Origin: Prevotella sp.
GTDB lineage: Bacteria; Bacteroidota; Bacteroidia; Bacteroidales; Bacteroidaceae
Length of the DNA: 64,000 nucleotides
Assembly (NCBI GenBank): GCA_017617615.1
Contig: JAFZVV010000008.1
Coordinates: 5,573-69,572 of the forward strand
Reading direction: 5' to 3'
The position numbers and the translations under genes were made by a program. This document shows positions 43,307 through 53,060 of this stretch, in pieces. A model generated the notes under the pieces. It had not been told where the DNA came from. It saw only the letters and a list, made by a program, of their open reading frames with translations, and ran no database searches. Positions within the stretch are counted from its first letter, which is position 1; each line of letters begins with the position of its first letter.

Positions 43307-44116
43307 ATGACAGTAGATATCTCCAGCATACAGAACCCCAAGGTGAAGCGCCTTCTGGCATTGCAGCAGAAGTCGTCGGCGCGACGCGATGCCGGGTGTT
43401 TCGTGGTGGAAGGCCGCCGCGAACTCCTCCATTGCATCGATGCGGGATTCGACGTGGAGACGGTCTTTGTCTGTCCGGAACTGATCTCCGAAGACAGATG
43501 TCGTGATATCTTGCAACAGGTACCGGGCGACATGCCCCTGCTGTATACCGTGAGCGGATACGTTTACGAGAAAATCGCCTACCGGGGCAGCACCGAGGGG
43601 GTGATGGCCATCGTGAAGACACGCCAGCTCGCCCTCGACGACCTGCAACTCTCCGCACATCCCCTCATTATCGTGCTCGAGAGCGTGGAAAAACCCGGAA
43701 ACCTCGGGGCGGTGCTCCGCAGCGCCGATGCGGCGGCAGCCGATGCCGTGGTGGTATGCGACCCCCTCACCGACCTCTACAACCCCAACCTCATCCGCAG
43801 TTCCATTGGCGCGGTGTTCACCGTGCCGTGTGTGGCATGCGACTCGGCTTCCTGCATCAGGTTCCTCAAGTCGAAAGGTATCAGCATCCTCACCGCGCAG
43901 CTCCAGGACTCCCTGCCATATTACCATACCGACATGCGGAGAGCCACGGCCATCGTCATGGGTACGGAGTCCACTGGTCTTACCCAGCAATGGCGCGAGG
44001 CTGCCGATGCGCATATCCGCATCCCCATGCTCGGCCAGCTCGACTCGCTCAATGTCTCCGTCAGTGCCGCCATCCTGCTCTTCGAGGCGGTAAGGCAACG
44101 CAACGAAAACACATAG
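43307..44116 (+). CDS. TrmH/SpoU-family RNA 2'-O-methyltransferase
   Basis: From the ATG at 43307 (MTVDISSIQNPKVKRLLAL) the protein has 269 residues. The open frame further upstream overlaps the previous gene. An N-terminal substrate-binding domain (about 1-95, FVVEGRRELLHCIDAG) precedes the knotted SPOUT domain with motifs PLIIVLESVEKPGNLGAVLR, AIVMGTESTGL and IPMLGQLDSLNVSVSAAILL. Relatives methylate 23S rRNA ribose; the exact target cannot be assigned. Confidence 0.93.
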   Translation: MTVDISSIQNPKVKRLLALQQKSSARRDAGCFVVEGRRELLHCIDAGFDVETVFVCPELISEDRCRDILQQVPGDMPLLYTVSGYVYEKIAYRGSTEGVMAIVKTRQLALDDLQLSAHPLIIVLESVEKPGNLGAVLRSADAAAADAVVVCDPLTDLYNPNLIRSSIGAVFTVPCVACDSASCIRFLKSKGISILTAQLQDSLPYYHTDMRRATAIVMGTESTGLTQQWREAADAHIRIPMLGQLDSLNVSVSAAILLFEAVRQRNENT

Positions 44117-44155
44117 CCCCCCTACATGAAAGCACCTGCTACCAACGATGACTTG

Positions 44156-45016
44156 ATGAGGTTACTGCCGGTATTCCTCGTCGTTCTTGTCACGATGCTC
44201 CTACCGTGTTGCAGTGGGTGCCAGGGCACAGCAGGAAATCCAGAAAAAACCGAAAATCCTGATAGTCTTGAAAAACCCGGTGCCCCCGACTCTTCCAGCC
44301 TTTCCCCCAGTCCTTTTGTCACCGATTCCTTTAAGTATTCCCTCACGGGAAAGACGGGGCGATGTGATGTCTACCTCGACTATCCCGTGGCAGGACCACC
44401 GAAGGTAGTGGCTTCGGTGAAGGAGTGGATGAGGAACACGATGTTCGAAAACGACACTGCCCATGTGGCAGACGACCCGATGCTTCTGGTGCGTGCCTAT
44501 TGCCAGGAACGCCAGCAGGTGCTTGCCAAGACCCTTGAGCAGATGGGCATTACTCAAGTGAGCAAGGACGAGGCACCCGAAGAGGGCATAGAGATGCGGG
44601 TGGTGTGTGCCAACGACCGTTTCATCACCTACGAGGTATACCGTTACTCCTACACCACCCATGGAGCACATGGCGAGTACTCCGACTACGGCGTCACCTT
44701 CGCCACCGCCGACGGCCACCGGCTCGACAATGTGGTAAGTGGTGTCGACAGCCTGCTCTTCGTTCATGTGCGCGAGGGGTTGAAGACCTATTTCGACATC
44801 ACGAGCGATGCAAAACTCGAGGAAATCTGCACCACCGACCTCAACCTCATGCCCATGCCCACGTTTCCGCCATATCTCGTGCGGGATGGTGTGCGTTTCC
44901 ATTATTCCATCTACGACATCTGTCCTTTCGATTGGGGCGACCCGGTGTTCACCATCCCCTACGACATCATGCAGCCCTATCTCACCGACGAAGCCAAAGC
45001 TGTGCTCGGTAAATAA
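44156..45016 (+). CDS. Exported DUF3298-like protein
   Basis: From the ATG at 44156 (MRLLPVFLVVLVTMLLPCCSG) the protein has 286 residues; an in-frame ATG at 44126 adds ten polar residues before the signal. The cysteines at the end of the hydrophobic stretch suggest a lipoprotein, but the lipobox is weak. After a Pro/Ser/Glu-rich linker comes an N-terminal DUF4163-like part (YSLTGKTGRCDVYLDYPV) and a C-terminal DUF3298-like part ending with VRFHYSIYDICPFDWGDPVF and TIPYDIMQPYL. The family includes the extracytoplasmic half of the anti-sigma factor RsiV, which binds lysozyme. No sigma factor gene is adjacent. Confidence 0.82.
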   Translation: MRLLPVFLVVLVTMLLPCCSGCQGTAGNPEKTENPDSLEKPGAPDSSSLSPSPFVTDSFKYSLTGKTGRCDVYLDYPVAGPPKVVASVKEWMRNTMFENDTAHVADDPMLLVRAYCQERQQVLAKTLEQMGITQVSKDEAPEEGIEMRVVCANDRFITYEVYRYSYTTHGAHGEYSDYGVTFATADGHRLDNVVSGVDSLLFVHVREGLKTYFDITSDAKLEEICTTDLNLMPMPTFPPYLVRDGVRFHYSIYDICPFDWGDPVFTIPYDIMQPYLTDEAKAVLGK

Positions 45017-45027
45017 GCACTCTATTA

Positions 45028-45132
45028 GATTTAAGGTTTGAGATTTGAGGTTTGAGATTTATCATGCTTTGCATGATGAACAAGCGAAGCTCAATTTCCA
45101 ATTTTCAATATTCCATCGGGCGCAACCCGTTT
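45028..45132. repeat. Composite intergenic repeat upstream of the SusC operon
   Basis: It begins with ggtttgagatttgaggtttgagattt, the reverse complement of the 14-bp unit at 10584, continues with caagcgaagctcaatttcc and ends with aattttcaatattcc plus the hairpin core CGGGC-GCA-ACCCG. These modules occur in other combinations elsewhere in the window. The remainder of the spacer 45133-45429 holds the SusC promoter and a leader of about 185 nt. Confidence 0.7.
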
Positions 45133-45208
45133 AACTTTCCCTTTTTTTAACGATTAGTTAACTTTCCTTCGTCTTTTTCGCTGCAAAAACACATTTTTTA
45201 AATAATTT

Positions 45209-45239
45209 TTTGTTTAGTTGAAAGAATTTTGTACTTTTG
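45209..45239 (+). promoter_or_regulatory. Promoter of the SusC/SusD operon
   Basis: TTTG at 45209-45212, a 19-nt spacer and TACTTTTG at 45232-45239 match the consensus. The start near 45246 leaves a leader of about 185 nt. Confidence 0.8.
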
Positions 45240-45429
45240 CATTTGATAATAAGCAACTATAACCATAAAGACTTCTTTCAAGGTATTTTTCAAGGTAATT
45301 TGACTAATGGGTAACTAAAATGACATCTGCCTCGCCATGTGGGATAGGTGTTGCACTTCGGCTTTTATGCACGACAAAGGAAAAACAGAATAATTACAAT
45401 ACATTTATTATTAATTAGTGAGAGAGTTT

Positions 45430-48400
45430 ATGATTAAAAAGTTAACTTTGTTTTTCGCATGCCTGTTCCTGTCTACGGGACTGGCATTCGCTCAGATGGC
45501 CGTCAAGGGAACCGTGGTTTCCGAAGAGGACGGTGAGCCTGTGGTGGGAGCAACAATCCTCGTTGTCGGTACGCAGACCGGTACGGTGACCGACGTAGAC
45601 GGTAAGTTCAACCTCACCATGCCGAGTGGAAAAAGCATCCTCCGCATCTCTTATGTGGGAATGGAGCCGCTTGAGGTGAGTGCAAGGCCTAACATGCGCA
45701 TCGTGCTCACGAGCGACCAGAAAGCCCTCGACGAGGTGATCGTCGTGGCCTTCGGTACACAGAAACGCTCCTCGTTCACGGGTTCTGCCGCAGTGGTGGG
45801 AGCCGACGAGCTGAGTCAGAAGATTACCACTAACGTGGCCGACGCCCTTGTGGGTGCCGTTCCTGGTCTGCAGATCCGCGGATCCAGCGGTCAGCCAGGT
45901 GCCTCGCAGGGTAGTATCCACATTCGTGGTATTGCTTCTATGTATGCCGACACTGATCCTCTCGTGATCATCGACGGTGCGCCCTACAGTGGCAGTCTGT
46001 CGAACATCCCTCAGGACGATATCGAGAGCATCACCGTGTTGAAGGATGCCGCCTCTGCTGCCCTTTATGGTGCCCGTGGTGCCGCTGGTGTGATTCTGAT
46101 CACCACCAAGAAAGGCAAGTCACAGGAAGCCATCGTCAATGTCGACATGAAGTGGGGTGCCAACAGTCGTGCCGTGCAGGACTACGAGACCATCACCAAT
46201 CCCGCACAGTTCTTGGAGGTCTACTACAAGCAGTTCTACAACTATGCCGTGGCCAACGGTCTCGACAATGCCGCTGCCAACAAGTGGGTGAACGACCGCA
46301 TGATCACTGGTCAGCAGTGGGGTTTGCAGTACAATCCTTACACCATCCCCGAGGGACAATACCTCATTGGTCTCGATGGAAAACTCAACCCCAACGCCAC
46401 CCTCGGTCGTGCCTATACCTTTGGTGGTGAGACCTACTACATGCTGCCCGACAACTGGCAGGATGCAGCCTATCATGACGGCTTCCGTCAGGAATACAAC
46501 GTCAACGTGAGCGGTGGTAGCACCAAGAGCAGCTTCTATGCTTCTGCCAGCTACCTGAACGAGGATGGTATCATCGACAACTCCAACTACGAGCGCTTCA
46601 CCGGACGTCTGAAAGCCGACTACCAAGCCAAGGAATGGTTGCGCGTAGGTGCCAATGTGGGCTTTGTGCACAGCAACATGGAAGAGAACCCCAACTTCTC
46701 CGTCAGTTCGCTGGGCTCTAACAACATGGCCTACTACACCTCTATGATCTCGCCCATCTATCCGCTCTATGTACGCACGCTCGATGCCAACGGCAATCCC
46801 GTGATCCGCACCGACCAGTACGGACACAAGCAGTACGACTACGGTGTGCCTTCAACCAACTTCCCCGGCAATGGTACCCGTTTGTTCCTCGCTACTGGTA
46901 ACCCCATCGGTGCCAACCAGTACAATGTGGCAGAAACCATTGGCAACGTGTTCTCGGGTGCCTTCACCATCGATATCGATTTCACCAGTTGGCTGAAGTT
47001 CAACTCCAACAACAATATCAATATCGGTCAGAGCCAGGGCAGTATCTATGGCAACCCATTCTATGGTCCTTCAGCATCCGACAATGCCAATATCGACAAG
47101 AGTACCACTAATACCATGCGCCAGAACTACGTGCAAACCCTCACCTTCCACAAACTGTTCGACAAGCACGACGTGCAGGTGATGTTGGGACATGAGTGGT
47201 ATAAGACCACTACCAAATATCTCCAGGCTCTGGCAACCAAGGGCTTCTCACCCGACGTGCCCGAAATCAATGCCTTCTCCAACCGTTACGACTCCCACAG
47301 CTACACTACGGAGTACAACGTGGAAGGATGGTTTGGCAATGCCCTCTACAACTACGACCAGAAATACTTCGCTTCTGTCTCCTACCGTCGTGACGCCTCC
47401 AGCCGCTTCCATCCCGATCACCGTTGGGGTGACTTCTGGAGCGTGGGCGCAGCATGGATGATCTCGAAAGAGGCCTTCATGGAGAGCACCCGCTCGTGGA
47501 TCGACGAGTTGAAACTCAAGGTGTCCATCGGCCAGCAGGGTAACGACGGTATCGGCAACTGGGCCTATACCGACCTCTACTCGCTCTCAAAGGGTGACAC
47601 CGGCATGCTTCCCTCGTTCAACCGTCTTGGAAATGAGGACATCACTTGGGAGACAACTACCAACTTCAACGTAGGTATCGAATGGAGCTTCTGGAGAGGA
47701 CGCTTCACCGGTAACCTCGATGTCTATAACAAGAAGGTGGCCGACCAGCTCTTCTGGCTCTCCATCCCCGAGAGCTTTGGTACACGTGGTTACTATGGCA
47801 ACCTCGGTGATATCCGCAACACGGGTGTCGAGCTTGTGATGAGCGGCGATATCATCCGTGCGAAGAATTTCTTGTGGAACGTCACTGCCAACCTGGCCCA
47901 CAACACCACCAAGATCCTGAAACTCCCCGAGACCAAGACCAAACTCAACGGTGGTTTCCGTGAGAGCCACTCCGGCAGTAACTCCTCGCTGTGGTATGAG
48001 GTGGGACAGCCTCTCTATAACATCATGCTTCCCGAGTTCGCAGGATTGGATGAAAACGGACAGGCACTCTACTGGCAAGACACCGACTTGCTGCAGACCG
48101 ATGACGCTGGTAATGTGACAATGAGCACCACGAAGCCAGGTAAGCAACGCAATGAGAAGACCGCCAACTGGAACATGGCTACTTACTATGCACAGGGTTC
48201 CACACTTCCCGACGTGACGGGCGGTTTCTCCACCACGGTGAAGATTTACGACTTCGACCTCAGTGCCACCTTCGACTTCCAGATTGGCGGAAATCTCTAC
48301 GACAACCGCTATCAGAGCTTGATGACCAACGTGGCCACCTCGGGCAACGGACAGACCTATCATAAGGACGTGATGAATTCATGGAGTCTCGAGAACACTG

Positions 48401-48705
48401 GCAGCAGTATTCCTCGCTGGCAGTTCAACGACCTCTACACCTCGTCGCGCTCCACAAGGTTCCTTACCAATGCCTCGTATCTCAACTTCCAGAGCTTTAC
48501 CGTGGGCTACACGCTGCCCAAGTCAATCTGCCGTACCATCAAGCTCAACAAGATCCGCATCTATTGCCAGGGTGAGAACATCTACTTCTGGAGCAAACGT
48601 AAGGGCCTCGACCCACGCTACTCATTTGCTGGCACCAACTCGGGTGGTGTGAACGCTTACTCGCCTGCACGCACCATCATGGGTGGTATTCAGGTGTCAT
48701 TCTAA
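45430..48705 (+). CDS. SusC-like TonB-linked outer membrane transporter
   Basis: From the ATG at 45430 (MIKKLTLFFACLFLSTGLAFA) the protein has 1091 residues. After the signal comes a carboxypeptidase-regulatory-like domain (VKGTVVSEEDGEPVVGATIL), a TonB-box-like stretch LDEVIVVAFGTQKRSS, the plug (about 110-240, VPGLQIRGSSGQPGASQGSI, TVLKDAASAALYGARGAAGV) and a 22-strand barrel ending in GGIQVSF. It imports an oligomer captured by the SusD partner. No extracytoplasmic sigma/anti-sigma pair, hybrid two-component system or glycoside hydrolase is in the adjacent genes, so the substrate is unknown. Confidence 0.97.
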   Translation: MIKKLTLFFACLFLSTGLAFAQMAVKGTVVSEEDGEPVVGATILVVGTQTGTVTDVDGKFNLTMPSGKSILRISYVGMEPLEVSARPNMRIVLTSDQKALDEVIVVAFGTQKRSSFTGSAAVVGADELSQKITTNVADALVGAVPGLQIRGSSGQPGASQGSIHIRGIASMYADTDPLVIIDGAPYSGSLSNIPQDDIESITVLKDAASAALYGARGAAGVILITTKKGKSQEAIVNVDMKWGANSRAVQDYETITNPAQFLEVYYKQFYNYAVANGLDNAAANKWVNDRMITGQQWGLQYNPYTIPEGQYLIGLDGKLNPNATLGRAYTFGGETYYMLPDNWQDAAYHDGFRQEYNVNVSGGSTKSSFYASASYLNEDGIIDNSNYERFTGRLKADYQAKEWLRVGANVGFVHSNMEENPNFSVSSLGSNNMAYYTSMISPIYPLYVRTLDANGNPVIRTDQYGHKQYDYGVPSTNFPGNGTRLFLATGNPIGANQYNVAETIGNVFSGAFTIDIDFTSWLKFNSNNNINIGQSQGSIYGNPFYGPSASDNANIDKSTTNTMRQNYVQTLTFHKLFDKHDVQVMLGHEWYKTTTKYLQALATKGFSPDVPEINAFSNRYDSHSYTTEYNVEGWFGNALYNYDQKYFASVSYRRDASSRFHPDHRWGDFWSVGAAWMISKEAFMESTRSWIDELKLKVSIGQQGNDGIGNWAYTDLYSLSKGDTGMLPSFNRLGNEDITWETTTNFNVGIEWSFWRGRFTGNLDVYNKKVADQLFWLSIPESFGTRGYYGNLGDIRNTGVELVMSGDIIRAKNFLWNVTANLAHNTTKILKLPETKTKLNGGFRESHSGSNSSLWYEVGQPLYNIMLPEFAGLDENGQALYWQDTDLLQTDDAGNVTMSTTKPGKQRNEKTANWNMATYYAQGSTLPDVTGGFSTTVKIYDFDLSATFDFQIGGNLYDNRYQSLMTNVATSGNGQTYHKDVMNSWSLENTGSSIPRWQFNDLYTSSRSTRFLTNASYLNFQSFTVGYTLPKSICRTIKLNKIRIYCQGENIYFWSKRKGLDPRYSFAGTNSGGVNAYSPARTIMGGIQVSF

Positions 48706-48738
48706 TCAACATTATAAATTATATAAGGAAATTACAAT

Positions 48739-50430
48739 ATGAAAAAGATATTTTCCACAATGATGGTAGCAGCCTTGGTGTCGATGACATTCACTGGCTG
48801 TATTGAGGAGATAGACCCGCAGACCAGCACGGTGACCGAGAAGCAGGCCAAGGAAGCACCGGGCGCTTTCGACAACTTCGTGGACAACCTCACGGGAAAT
48901 CTCACCGGACAGTTCACCTATTCAGGAAGCAGCCATTATGTATTCGACTTTGGTTATCCTGCCTTCTTCCTCATTCGCGACGTGATGGGACAAGATATCG
49001 TGCCCGTGGGTACCAACAACTGGTTTGATACCTGGTATCAGGATTTCGCCTATCTGGCACCCAACTATGCCCGCACGCAGTTCCCTTGGACGCTCTATTT
49101 CGGATGGATAAAAGACTGCAACACCGTCCTTACACTGGGTGAGTCTATCGATTATGCCCAGCCCACCGAGGGACGTGAGGCAGGTGTCGGCATCGCATAC
49201 GCCCTCCGTGCCATGTATTATTTCGACATGGTACGCATGTATGCCGCAGAGCCTTATATCGTGAACAAGCAGGCGCTCACAGTGCCCAAGGTAACGGAGG
49301 CTACAACCGTAGAACAGGTACAGCATAATCCCCGTATGACATGGGATGAGGCCTTCGAGTTTATCCTCAAAGATCTCGACATGGCAGAGAATCTGCTGTC
49401 CAACTACAAGCGCAAAGATGTGTATACTCCCGACAAGAGTGTGGTATATGGCTTTAAAGCTCGTGTCTATCTGGAGAAGCAAGACTGGGCCAATGCAGAG
49501 AAGTATGCCAAGATGGCTCAGGAAGGCTATACCATGATGAGCCAGGAGGAGTTCCTCAGCCGCGACTACGGCTTCAACTCACCCAACTCTTCTTGGATGT
49601 TCGGCGTGACCTTCAAGGACACCGATCCCAATATCGTGGAGAACGACGGCGACTCCTCATGGGGTAGCGTGATGATGCTCGAGAATGGCTTCGACTGCGG
49701 TTATGCCGCCAACTACGGTGGTCCTAACGTCATCGACCGTCACCTCTATGAGACCATCCCTGAAACCGACTTCCGCAAGCAGTGCTGGGTGGACTTCGCT
49801 CTCGAGGAGTTGGTTGACCCCGACGCTGAGGAACTCCCCGCTGACTTGGTTGCCGGTCTGAGTGCCTACAGTGACTATCCAGAGCGTATCTATGCCGCTG
49901 GTGTGTCGAATGCCAGCTATGGACTGGGCGGACTGTCAGTGAAGTTCCGCAACCAGGCAGGAAAGGCCAACGTGAAATACGACGCTTGGGTGGTGGCAGT
50001 GCCCCTGATGCGTGTAGAGGAGATGAAACTCATCGAGATTGAGGCTGCCGGTATGCAGAACGAGGCACGTGGTATCGAACTCCTTAACGAGTTTGCCAAG
50101 ACCCGTGACCCGAATTACTTCTATGGCACGCATAAGGATGCCTACTACAACACCTCCACTTCACAGTTCCAGAACGAGGTATGGTGGCAGCGCCGAGTAG
50201 AGCTTTGGGGCGAGGGCTTCGCAACCTTCGACATCAAGCGTCTCAACAAGGGTATTATCCGCTCTTATGCTGGTACCAATCACATTGAGGAGTGCCGTTT
50301 CAATGTAGAGGGCTGCCCCAACTGGATGGTATGGTGCTTCGTAAACACCGAGGCTCAGTACAATGAGTCATTGGTTGTGAACCCCAACCCTTTACGTCCC
50401 TCTGGCGACTCCGATGAATTCGTCTGGTAA
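48739..50430 (+). CDS. SusD/RagB-like surface lipoprotein
   Basis: Substrate-binding lid of the SusC transporter, 563 residues. The signal peptide II site is MKKIFSTMMVAALVSMTFTGC with the lipidated Cys at 21. TPR-like helices are visible (GVGIAYALRAMYYFDMVRMY, WDEAFEFILKDLDMAENLL, VYGFKARVYLEKQDWANAEK), as is the C-terminal RagB region (WWQRRVELWGEGFATFDIKR). It starts 33 bp after susC. Confidence 0.96.
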   Translation: MKKIFSTMMVAALVSMTFTGCIEEIDPQTSTVTEKQAKEAPGAFDNFVDNLTGNLTGQFTYSGSSHYVFDFGYPAFFLIRDVMGQDIVPVGTNNWFDTWYQDFAYLAPNYARTQFPWTLYFGWIKDCNTVLTLGESIDYAQPTEGREAGVGIAYALRAMYYFDMVRMYAAEPYIVNKQALTVPKVTEATTVEQVQHNPRMTWDEAFEFILKDLDMAENLLSNYKRKDVYTPDKSVVYGFKARVYLEKQDWANAEKYAKMAQEGYTMMSQEEFLSRDYGFNSPNSSWMFGVTFKDTDPNIVENDGDSSWGSVMMLENGFDCGYAANYGGPNVIDRHLYETIPETDFRKQCWVDFALEELVDPDAEELPADLVAGLSAYSDYPERIYAAGVSNASYGLGGLSVKFRNQAGKANVKYDAWVVAVPLMRVEEMKLIEIEAAGMQNEARGIELLNEFAKTRDPNYFYGTHKDAYYNTSTSQFQNEVWWQRRVELWGEGFATFDIKRLNKGIIRSYAGTNHIEECRFNVEGCPNWMVWCFVNTEAQYNESLVVNPNPLRPSGDSDEFVW

Positions 50431-50474
50431 TCAAGCTAAGTTATAACAAGGAAAACCAGTAAAAACATACAGAA

Positions 50475-52208
50475 ATGATGAAAAAATATTATTTTAACTT
50501 GTTCATTGCCTTGATGGCCATAGTGGGATTCACCGCTTGCTCCAGCGACGACGATGACTACCAGTGGGCTACCGTCTCGGGCAATCAGGTATATTTCAGC
50601 AACAAGCTGCCCTCCAGCTATAACATTTCCAAGACCACCAATACCATCAACATTCCCATCAACCGCGTGAAGACCGATGATGCTCTTACCGTGAACCTGT
50701 CGCATAGTGATGACACGGGGTTCTTCAGAGTGCCTTCTACGGTAAACTTCGCTGCTGGTGAGTCGGTGGCCAACATCATCATCAGCTACGACCCTGAGGC
50801 AGTGGCGTATGATGAGAAACATACGGATGTTATCAAAATCGCCGATGAGGATTATACCACCCTCTATGGTGCCTCTTCCTATTCGTTCTCGGCCATGATG
50901 CCTTCGCCTTACAAATCACTGGGTAAGGGAACCTACAAGGATTCGTTCTTTGGATACACCACTACCGTGGAGATTCAACAGAACACAGAGCAGACGAATG
51001 TGTTCCGCATCTTTGGCTGCTTCGGCCCAGTGAACGATGGTAACGCAGAAGAGTATCTGCAACTCACCATCCTGAAACCGGGCGACGTGGTGGCTGGTCA
51101 GACTGTGGAACAGGAAGGCCTCATCTACTATGATGACACCAACACAGGTTATCACCATTCCACTTATGATGCCGACATCTTGGTATGCCATCCCTATGGA
51201 TTCAACAGCACCAAGGACATCAGCATGTGGGGTTACAACCGTGTGCTGGAGTATCAGTCCGACGGAACACCCGGTGAGGTGCAGTTGGCACCATTCTACT
51301 ACATGAATGGCGTAGGTGGATGGAACTACTCTCAGAAAGATGGTGTCATCGACATCGTATTCCCGGGATTCGAGAAAAAAGACTATACCCTCGAGGTAGA
51401 GTATCTTGGCCGTCTCACCGATACTGAAGAGCAGGATTTTGCCCAAATGGCCATCAACATGGGCGCCGACCTGGAGTCGGTGAAGTATGCTGTCACCGAA
51501 CTCAATGGTGATGTCAACGAGCTTTACGAAGGCATTGTCAATGGCACCGTCGAGGCTCCTGAGGTCACTTCCTCTTGTTCGGTGAACTGTCCGCTCGATG
51601 CAACGGGCACTTATTACTTCGTTGCCGTGGGCTATGCCGGTGGTGAGGAGAAAGTAGCCGTGGCAGAGACCATCCGCTTCAAGTCGAGCCATGAGTTCGC
51701 ACCTACCTTCTCTCCCGTGGGAACAGGAACTTATACTTATTCCCTGTTCTGGGAGGGTGATGATCCCGGCCTTGTTATCAGCAAGAGCAGTGCCGACAAT
51801 ACCTACAGGATTGGTAACTGGGGTGGTGGTACGAACTTCGAGTTCACCTGGGATCCCCAGACCAACCAATGTAAGGTGGCTGAGCAGTTCACTGGCTACA
51901 CCCACTCTTCTTATGGCGATGTATTCGTGTCTGATTTACCATCCTATAGTGATGAGGCGACCTATGAGCAATTCCCCTGCTACTATGATCCTGCTACCAA
52001 GACCTTCACGTTCAATCTCATCTATTATGTGAGCGCAGGCTACTTCGGCATGGGACCTGAAACCTTCACCGTGGAGTGGGATAGCGCAGCTGCAGCACCC
52101 GCTGCTAAAGTGAAGAAGTACATGAACTATATTCATACTTCTATTCCCAAGACGATGGTGAAGACCAAGGGTTGGGCTAACTTCACAAAAGAGAGAAAAG
52201 CTTTCTAA
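50475..52208 (+). CDS. Surface lipoprotein of the SusCD operon
   Basis: 577 residues with lipoprotein signal MMKKYYFNLFIALMAIVGFTAC and an acidic stretch SSDDDDYQ right after the Cys, the kind of signal that sends Bacteroidetes lipoproteins to the surface. A Calx-beta/BACON-like N-terminal part (about 40-140) is followed by beta-rich modules without recognised catalytic residues. In SUS operons the third gene often encodes a substrate-binding SusE/F-type protein, which I infer here. It is the last gene before a terminator. Confidence 0.85.
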   Translation: MMKKYYFNLFIALMAIVGFTACSSDDDDYQWATVSGNQVYFSNKLPSSYNISKTTNTINIPINRVKTDDALTVNLSHSDDTGFFRVPSTVNFAAGESVANIIISYDPEAVAYDEKHTDVIKIADEDYTTLYGASSYSFSAMMPSPYKSLGKGTYKDSFFGYTTTVEIQQNTEQTNVFRIFGCFGPVNDGNAEEYLQLTILKPGDVVAGQTVEQEGLIYYDDTNTGYHHSTYDADILVCHPYGFNSTKDISMWGYNRVLEYQSDGTPGEVQLAPFYYMNGVGGWNYSQKDGVIDIVFPGFEKKDYTLEVEYLGRLTDTEEQDFAQMAINMGADLESVKYAVTELNGDVNELYEGIVNGTVEAPEVTSSCSVNCPLDATGTYYFVAVGYAGGEEKVAVAETIRFKSSHEFAPTFSPVGTGTYTYSLFWEGDDPGLVISKSSADNTYRIGNWGGGTNFEFTWDPQTNQCKVAEQFTGYTHSSYGDVFVSDLPSYSDEATYEQFPCYYDPATKTFTFNLIYYVSAGYFGMGPETFTVEWDSAAAAPAAKVKKYMNYIHTSIPKTMVKTKGWANFTKERKAF

Positions 52209-52230
52209 TGAAGTAGGAATAATCAATAAC

Positions 52231-52258
52231 AAAAAGAGCCCCAGGCGGGGCTCTTTTT
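52231..52258. terminator. Bidirectional terminator
   Basis: AAAAAGAGCCCC-AGGC-GGGGCTCTTTTT is a perfect 12-bp stem with T-runs on both strands. It ends the SusCD operon and also lies past the end of pyrH, which runs towards it. Confidence 0.95.
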
Positions 52259-52307
52259 GTGTATTTAGGGGAGGTTAAGGTTCTTAAGGTTCTTAGCTTT
52301 ATGGCCT

Positions 52308-53018
52308 TTAACTGTGCACGTAGGTGCCGATAGGCTCGCCGTCGATGACCTTTTTCAGGTTGCCTACTACATCCATGTTGAAGACATAGATGGGAAGGTT
52401 GTTGTCGTTGCACATCACCACTGCGGAGAGATCCATCACCTTCAGGTTGCGCTCCAGGATTTCCTCGTAGGTGATATCATCGAATTTCGTTGCGGTGGGG
52501 TCTTTCTCTGGGTCGGCGGTGTAGATGCCATCGACGCGTGTGCCCTTGAGCATCACGTCGGCTTCTATCTCCACACCACGGAGCGATGAGCCGGTATCGG
52601 TGGTGAAGTAGGGCTGTCCGGTACCTGCGGAGAAGATGCACACCTTGCCGTTCTCCATCTCCTCGATGGCCTTCCATTTGCTGTAGAACTCACCGATAGG
52701 CTCCATGCGGATGGCGGTGAGCACCTTGTTGGCTACTCCCTCAGCGGTGAGTGCCGAACTCAGTGCCAGTGCGTTGATGACGGTGGCGAGCATGCCCATT
52801 TGGTCGCCTTTCACACGGTCGAAACCCTGTGCCGACCCTTTCAGTCCGCGGAAGATGTTACCACCGCCGATGACGATGCCGATTTCCACACCCATGTCGT
52901 GCACCTCTTTGATCTGCTGGGCATATTCTGCCAGACGCTCCGGGTCGATGCCGTGACCCTGTTTACCCATGAGGCTCTCGCCACTGAGTTTCAGAAGTAT
53001 TCTCTTGAATCTTGCCAT
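52308..53018 (-). CDS. pyrH: UMP kinase
   Basis: Hexameric bacterial UMP kinase of pyrimidine nucleotide synthesis, 236 residues. Motifs: RILLKLSGESLMGKQGHGID, IGIVIGGGNIFRGLKG, DQMGMLATVINALALSSAL and VMLKGTRVDGIYTADPEKDP. It stands alone here; frr and tsf, its frequent neighbours, are absent. Its upstream region is filled by an 84-bp tandem repeat and no clear promoter was found. Confidence 0.98.
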   Translation of the reverse strand: MARFKRILLKLSGESLMGKQGHGIDPERLAEYAQQIKEVHDMGVEIGIVIGGGNIFRGLKGSAQGFDRVKGDQMGMLATVINALALSSALTAEGVANKVLTAIRMEPIGEFYSKWKAIEEMENGKVCIFSAGTGQPYFTTDTGSSLRGVEIEADVMLKGTRVDGIYTADPEKDPTATKFDDITYEEILERNLKVMDLSAVVMCNDNNLPIYVFNMDVVGNLKKVIDGEPIGTYVHS

Positions 53019-53060
53019 AGTTGTTGTTTTATATTTGAGGTTTGAGATTTTTGATTTGAG

